17,771 nt of DNA from the NCBI GenBank assembly GCA_045617105.1, contig JAZLHW010000110.1, positions 1 to 17,771 of the forward strand, given 5' to 3'. Positions within the stretch are counted from its first letter, which is position 1. Every line of letters starts with the position of its first letter. The translations under genes and the position numbers were made by a program. The notes under the pieces were generated by a model. The model saw only the letters and a list, made by a program, of their open reading frames with translations. It made no database searches and had not been told where the DNA came from. Below, one piece after another: positions 13,408-17,771 of the stretch. The DNA is from CALELM01 sp045617105. Lineage in GTDB: Bacteria > Bacillota > Negativicutes > Selenomonadales > Selenomonadaceae.

Positions 13408-14342
13408 AGAAAATCGTTATTTTGGTGTGTTTGCTTATGGCAATGGCTCTTGCAGGATGCGGAGGAACGCAGGAGGCAGGGAAAAAGGATCTGCCACCAT
13501 TGAAGATCGGCTTGATGCCGGATACGGATTCCTTGCCGTTTATCGTTGCGAAGGAAAAGGGATACTTCGATGAAGAAGGCATCCAGGTTGAGCTGCAGCC
13601 GTTTAAAAGTGCCATGGATCGAGATGCGGCTTTCCAAAGCGGTAATTTAGACGGTGCAGTTTCTGATCTGCTGGCGGCAGCCTTTGCGAAATCTGGCGGG
13701 TTTGATGTAAAAGTTACTTCTTTGACAAATGGGGCATATAAGCTGGTTGCCGGAAAAGGAGAAACGGCAGCAGATATCCATGCTTATGCCGGCAAAGATG
13801 TTGCAGTTTCCCGCAATACGATTATTGAGTATGTGACAGACCAGCTTTTGGCGAAAGCGGGTATGGGAGAAAATGATATCCAAAAGGTAGTCATTCCGCA
13901 GATACCGACTCGTTTGGAAATGCTGCAAAGCGGAAAGCTGGCAGCGGCAACGCTCCCAGAACCTATGGCGAGCATTGCTATTCACAACGGCTGCCGTTAT
14001 ATTACAGGATCAGACCAGTTGGGGATCAATCCAGGGGTTGTCCTGTTTTCTGTGGATGCGGCAAAAGAAAAGAAGGCTGGAATTCAGGCATTTTACAGGG
14101 CCTATAACAAGGCAGTGAACTATCTGAACACTGCACCAAGAGAAGAATCTGCTGCGCTTGCTATTGAAAAAGGAGGTTTCCCTTCAGAAGCAAGGGAGGC
14201 TATGAACCTGCCAAAGTATCAGGAGGCAGTGCTTCCGCAAGAATCCGAGGTTACAGAGTGCATGAAATGGCTCAACAAGAAGGGACTTGTTTCTGAGACC
14301 TACAGCTATGATGACATAGTTCTTGACCTTCTGGCGAAATGA
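13404..14342 (+). CDS. ABC importer substrate-binding lipoprotein, SsuA/TauA/NMT1 type
   Basis: Periplasmic-side or envelope-anchored binding protein of an SsuABC/TauABC-like importer. The signal peptide MKKIVILVCLLMAMALAGC ends in a lipobox (LAGC, Cys19). The mature protein begins PPLKIGLMPDTDSLPFIVAKE and has the NMT1/SsuA pattern AKEKGYFDEEGIQVEL. Next come a DGAVSDLLAA segment and LEMLQSGKLAAATLPEPMASIA. Length is 313 residues. Start: TTG 13404, because GGAGGAGG (13389-13396) lies 7 bases upstream and the signal peptide begins there. An earlier TTG at 13371 would spoil the signal peptide. The substrate is unknown: sulfonates, nitrate, bicarbonate and thiamine precursors all use this fold. 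Overlaps the ATPase gene by 4 bases. Confidence 0.9.
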   Translation: MKKIVILVCLLMAMALAGCGGTQEAGKKDLPPLKIGLMPDTDSLPFIVAKEKGYFDEEGIQVELQPFKSAMDRDAAFQSGNLDGAVSDLLAAAFAKSGGFDVKVTSLTNGAYKLVAGKGETAADIHAYAGKDVAVSRNTIIEYVTDQLLAKAGMGENDIQKVVIPQIPTRLEMLQSGKLAAATLPEPMASIAIHNGCRYITGSDQLGINPGVVLFSVDAAKEKKAGIQAFYRAYNKAVNYLNTAPREESAALAIEKGGFPSEAREAMNLPKYQEAVLPQESEVTECMKWLNKKGLVSETYSYDDIVLDLLAK

Positions 14343-15118
14343 TGGAAAGTTCCATGAAAAGTTCCATTGAAGTACAAGATGTTTCTGTGGGGTATGAGGA
14401 CAAAACGGAAAAATTCATTGCGCTCAGCCATGCAACGCTCATGCTTCCACATGGGACAGTTTGCGCAGTCATTGGCCCGTCCGGCTGTGGAAAGTCTACC
14501 TTGCTTCGGGTAATCGCCGGATTACAGAAGCCCATGGAAGGGAATGTATGGATCGGTGGACATGTGGCAGATCCCAAAAAGCAAAAAATCGGATTTATTC
14601 CGCAAAATTATGGGCTGCTCCCCTGGGACACGGTGCGGGACAATATTTTGCTTGGTTGTCAAGTACGTGGTGAGATGAATCCCGCTATGGAAAAAAGACT
14701 GGAAGCGATGATGAAGCAGCTGGGAATCGATGGGCTGGAACAGAGATATCCGAGAGAGCTTAGCGGCGGACAGCAGCAGCGAGTGGGGCTGGCACGTTCC
14801 TTCTTGCTGAATCCCGATGTTCTTTTGATGGACGAGCCTTTTTCTGCATTGGACGCTATCACACGGGAAGATATGCAGGAAGTGTTTTTGCAGCTTTGGC
14901 GAAAACAAGCAGTGACAACGGTTCTTGTTACGCATTATGTGGAGGAAGCCTTGTATCTTGGGCAAAGGATCGTCCTGATGTCTGCTGGGCCGGGACGGAT
15001 TGCGGAAATCATAGACAATCCGCTGTTCGGTGATGTGCAGGCTCGAAAGAGCAATGCATTTTTTGATATGGGCAGAATCCTGCGGGAAAAAATCAAGGAA
15101 GCGGGGGCAGATATATGA
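14339..15118 (+). CDS. ABC importer ATP-binding protein, SsuB/TauB type
   Basis: ATPase subunit that powers the importer from the cytosolic face. In the 259-residue protein I see Walker A GPSGCGKS (46-53), the Q-loop Gln89 in FIPQNYGLLPW, the signature LSGGQQQR (141-148), Walker B VLLMDEPFSALD (161-172) and the H-loop His199 in VTHYVEEA. The LLPWDTVRDNI segment after the Q-loop is typical of nitrate/sulfonate/taurine ATPases. Start ATG 14339 overlaps the lipoprotein stop (ATGA). ATG 14342 and ATG 14354 (with GGAAAG just before it) are alternatives. The stop overlaps the permease start. Confidence 0.95.
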   Translation: MMESSMKSSIEVQDVSVGYEDKTEKFIALSHATLMLPHGTVCAVIGPSGCGKSTLLRVIAGLQKPMEGNVWIGGHVADPKKQKIGFIPQNYGLLPWDTVRDNILLGCQVRGEMNPAMEKRLEAMMKQLGIDGLEQRYPRELSGGQQQRVGLARSFLLNPDVLLMDEPFSALDAITREDMQEVFLQLWRKQAVTTVLVTHYVEEALYLGQRIVLMSAGPGRIAEIIDNPLFGDVQARKSNAFFDMGRILREKIKEAGADI

Positions 15119-15858
15119 AAAAAATATCTTTTTGCTCCTACCTCCTTGGTGTACTCATACTTTTTTTGTTTTGGTGGGTATTTTCCCTGATGATTTCCCT
15201 TCCAATCGTTCCATCGCCCTTAAAGGTAATTGTGAAGCTGTATCACATTTTCGCTGATTCTATATGTATTCATGCTGTTTACAGCCTATGGCGTATTGCA
15301 GCCGGACTTGTGCTTGCCGTGCTGATCGGGTTCCCGTTGGGGACGGTGATGGGATATTTTCGGAAGGCAGATTGCTTTTTGGCGCCGCTTGTGTATTTGA
15401 CCTATCCGGTTCCCAAAATTGCGCTCCTTCCAATTTTGATGCTGCTGGCAGGCGTAGGCGAGCTTTCCAAGGTGCTGATGATTTTTCTCATTATTGTTTT
15501 TCAAGTAGTAGTTGCTGTGCGTGACAGTATACGTTCCATTCCAAAGGAGACCTATTATTCGTTATATTCCCTGGGAGCTTCCCTCGGTCAGATCTTTCGC
15601 AGGATTCTTTGGCCGGCTTCCCTGCCGAAGTTCCTTACTGCGGTACGCGTGGCAATGGCGACGGCGATCTCCGTTCTGTTTTTTACAGAAACCTTTGGCA
15701 CACAGTATGGAATGGGATATTTTATCATGGACGCATGGCTTCGCGTCAATTACCTGGATATGTATGCAGGTATCATAGTGTTGAGCATGATGGGGCTGTT
15801 TCTTTTCGGCAGTATCGACTTGTGCGAGCAGGTATTCTGCCGATGGCAAAAGAGGTAG
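15115..15858 (+). CDS. ABC importer permease, SsuC/TauC type
   Basis: Inner-membrane channel subunit, 247 residues, with about six hydrophobic spans: near 8-30, 58-80, 92-113, 118-136, 176-192 and 216-234. The ATPase-coupling EAA loop is YSLGASLGQIFRRILWPASLP at 151-171. The segment LTYPVPKIALLPILMLLAGVGE is typical of SsuC/TauC permeases. Start ATG overlaps the ATPase stop by 4 bases. The order binding protein-ATPase-permease with overlapping ends marks a single transcription unit. No terminator is recognised after the stop. Confidence 0.94.
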   Translation: MKKISFCSYLLGVLILFLFWWVFSLMISLPIVPSPLKVIVKLYHIFADSICIHAVYSLWRIAAGLVLAVLIGFPLGTVMGYFRKADCFLAPLVYLTYPVPKIALLPILMLLAGVGELSKVLMIFLIIVFQVVVAVRDSIRSIPKETYYSLYSLGASLGQIFRRILWPASLPKFLTAVRVAMATAISVLFFTETFGTQYGMGYFIMDAWLRVNYLDMYAGIIVLSMMGLFLFGSIDLCEQVFCRWQKR

Positions 15859-15876
15859 CTTTTCAAATTCGTGGTT

Positions 15877-15904
15877 TTGCCGAAAGATAACATAGTTGTA
15901 TTCT
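15877..15904 (+). promoter_or_regulatory. Promoter candidate for the glutamine synthetase gene
   Basis: TTGCCG (15877-15882), 16-base spacer, TATTCT (15899-15904), 31 bases before the ATG. Moderate match to sigma-70 boxes. Confidence 0.4.
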
Positions 15905-15935
15905 ATCGTTTACAGAGAAAGGATAAGTGAAAGTA

Positions 15936-17771
15936 ATGGATCTGTTGTACAAGATACCAGCAAACACTCCCAAGGAAGATGTTTTGAAGTCCCTGAAGGA
16001 GCATCCAGAAATTAAGTTCGTATCTTTGGTTGGAATAGATATGGCAGGCAATGATACGGACGAGAAGATTCCTATGCGTATTTTTTTGAAGGACATGGAT
16101 GACTTTTATGCAGGATCTGCTGTGCAGACGGACGGTTCATCCGTTGTGCTTACGGGAATTGCAACGCTCAATAACGGAAAAGTGGATATGCCAATCGATC
16201 CTTCGGTCAACTGGTTTGTAGATTATAATATGGAAAATTATGACGAAGAGACTGGAAAGCCGATAGGGACGCTTCGTATTCCGGCTTTTTTGATCCATGA
16301 TGGAATTCGTGTGGATTCTCGTGCTGTGCTTGCAGATACGCTTGCTTATGTCAAGGGTGAGCTTTTAGAGTTGTTTCATTCGCACCCGCAGATCTCAGGG
16401 CTGGAATCCATTCGAGGCGAGGATGTAGCAGATATTCAATTTACTTCTGCAACGGAGTTGGAATTTTGGGTAAAAACCCCATTGGAGGAAGCAGACATTG
16501 AGGAAATGTCCGCTTCTCAGGTGATGCAGGAGCAGTATTGGGAACGCACGCATGGTGCAGTTCGTACTGCATTGGAAAATTGTATTCTTGAGCTTGAAAA
16601 ATATGGTATTCAGGTAGAAATGGGACACAAGGAGGTCGGCGGCCTCAAGGCACAAATGGACGAGAGCGGACGCATGACGCATGTGTGCGAGCAGGTTGAG
16701 ATCGACTGGCGTTTTGATGAGGCGGTTCAGGCGGCAGATAACGAGCTGTTTGTTCGCACCATCGTAAGAGAAGTTTTCCGAAGCATTGGTTTAGAGGTCA
16801 GCTTCAAGGCAAAGCCGATGATTGGTTTGGCTGGCAATGGGGAGCATACGCACATCGGTATGGCGGCTGTGATGAAGGATGGAACGATGCATAACCTTTT
16901 TGCAGCGGATCGTCCAACGCAGGATTTTATGAGTGCCATTGGATACGGTGCCATTATGGGGCTTTTGAAAAACTATGAGGTCATTAACCCGTTTGTTTCG
17001 GCAACGAACGATTCCTTGAATCGCTTGAAGCCTGGGTTTGAGGCACCTGTCTGCATTGTTACGTCCCTTGGGCATGCCCCTAAAATTCCTTCCAGAAACC
17101 GCACAATATTGGTGGGATTGATCCGTGACCTTAAGAATCCGTTTGCAACGCGCTTCGAGCTTCGTGCCTGCAATCCTTATACGAATACACATCTTGTTCT
17201 TGCAGCCATTTATTCTGCTGTGCTGGACGGTGTGAAGATGGCAGCTGAGCATACAACGGAGGAGCTTTTGAAGGAGCTTTCCAAGGATGCAGGAGAAGAT
17301 GGATTCTATTTGGAAAAGCATCGTGCTTATCGAAGCGAAAATGATGTGTTTGAGGATTACACGAGTGAGGAGCGGGACCGTCTTTTTGGCGCTCCGCCTG
17401 CAACTGTGTGGGAGAATATGGAAAACTTCGAAAGTTACCCAGAAAAGAAGGCTGTCATAACGGCAGGCGGCGCATTGCGTGACCAGATTATTGATGCTTT
17501 TCGTGCAGGTGCCCTCCTTCGCTGGAAAACGGAGCTGATCAGCCGTATCATTCCGGAGAATCGAGATATCGTGCGCAAGGCAAAGGAGATTAAGGCATCC
17601 TATGTTACAGACCAAGATTCCTATAACTGGAACAAAATCAATGGGATCCGTACCTATCTTGCTAAGGACAGCATTGATGAAAAATCACTGTTTACACGCC
17701 TGATTCAAGCATTGAATGATGGTGACTACGCTGTGGCATCCAGCCTTCAGGTGGAAATGTACGATAAAATA
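15936..17771 (+). CDS. Glutamine synthetase, long form (3' end outside window)
   Basis: ATP-dependent synthesis of glutamine from glutamate and ammonia. An open frame of 612 codons reaches the window edge without a stop. The N-terminal domain contains VQTDGSSVVLTGIATL. Catalytic-domain motifs are ATELEFWV (acidic pair Glu174/Glu176), VEMGHKEVGGLKAQM, GNGEHTH (300-306), RLKPGFEAPVCIVTS (from about 363) and FELRACNPYTNTHLVLAAI. The core resembles GlnA more than GSIII. A further 170 or so residues after about 440 are helical and absent from the classic 440-470-residue enzyme. I recall similar 630-700-residue synthetases in clostridia and Negativicutes. The start is uncertain: AAAGGA at 15918-15923 is 12 bases from ATG 15936, and an in-frame GTG at 15927 is possible. 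Confidence 0.92.
   Translation, partial: MDLLYKIPANTPKEDVLKSLKEHPEIKFVSLVGIDMAGNDTDEKIPMRIFLKDMDDFYAGSAVQTDGSSVVLTGIATLNNGKVDMPIDPSVNWFVDYNMENYDEETGKPIGTLRIPAFLIHDGIRVDSRAVLADTLAYVKGELLELFHSHPQISGLESIRGEDVADIQFTSATELEFWVKTPLEEADIEEMSASQVMQEQYWERTHGAVRTALENCILELEKYGIQVEMGHKEVGGLKAQMDESGRMTHVCEQVEIDWRFDEAVQAADNELFVRTIVREVFRSIGLEVSFKAKPMIGLAGNGEHTHIGMAAVMKDGTMHNLFAADRPTQDFMSAIGYGAIMGLLKNYEVINPFVSATNDSLNRLKPGFEAPVCIVTSLGHAPKIPSRNRTILVGLIRDLKNPFATRFELRACNPYTNTHLVLAAIYSAVLDGVKMAAEHTTEELLKELSKDAGEDGFYLEKHRAYRSENDVFEDYTSEERDRLFGAPPATVWENMENFESYPEKKAVITAGGALRDQIIDAFRAGALLRWKTELISRIIPENRDIVRKAKEIKASYVTDQDSYNWNKINGIRTYLAKDSIDEKSLFTRLIQALNDGDYAVASSLQVEMYDKI

Noticed and set aside
16791..17615. 274-codon minus-strand frame opposite glutamine synthetase
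   Set aside because: The + strand frame has clear synthetase motifs throughout, and the minus frame shows no family content.

Overview
The window looks like chromosomal housekeeping DNA from a low-to-mid GC, Gram-positive-lineage bacterium, most likely a motile member of the Negativicutes (Selenomonas-like). This is inferred from gene order and protein style, not from a search. The order proB-proA-nadD-yqeK-LCP-rsfS-cvfB, the ybaB-recR-bofA cluster, the Bacillus-type NagB, CheV, and a long glutamine synthetase all fit. No rRNA, tRNA, CRISPR array, complete insertion sequence or prophage was seen.

Region 1 (1-4935, all +) is one tightly packed operon. It holds the last codons of proB, then proA, an unlisted 51-residue membrane protein, nadD, yqeK, an LCP-family envelope protein, rsfS and a CvfB-type S1 RNA-binding protein. 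Genes overlap by 1-4 bases or sit 3-13 bases apart. The operon mixes proline synthesis, NAD synthesis, Ap4A turnover, cell-wall polymer attachment and ribosome silencing. The LCP protein has lost several residues that are normally invariant.

Region 2 (4936-6108) is a stand-alone cheV ending in a very strong terminator. Region 3 (6109-7605) holds nagB on the minus strand, with long non-coding flanks. A 31-base sequence (28/31 identical) occurs on both sides of nagB in inverted orientation, which suggests a dispersed repeat or a remnant of an inserted cassette.

Region 4 (7606-8781, +) is ybaB-recR-bofA, with a clear promoter. Region 5 (8782-11378) has two tRNA wobble-base modification genes back to back: tmcAL (-) and mnmA (+).

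Region 6 (11379-15858, +) starts with a good promoter, then a membrane-anchored protein of unknown function and a NYN-domain predicted ribonuclease. The latter carries an apparent C-terminal ribbon-helix-helix domain, the most unusual architecture in the window. A three-gene SsuABC/TauABC-type ABC importer follows, whose lipoprotein gene is preceded by a six-codon leader minicistron. Region 7 (15859-17771) has a promoter candidate and the 5' 612 codons of a long glutamine synthetase that runs off the window.

No complete new defence or mobile system is visible. The best leads are the NYN-RHH fusion, the inverted repeat around nagB, the degenerate LCP protein, the small membrane protein in the proA operon, and the leader minicistron.
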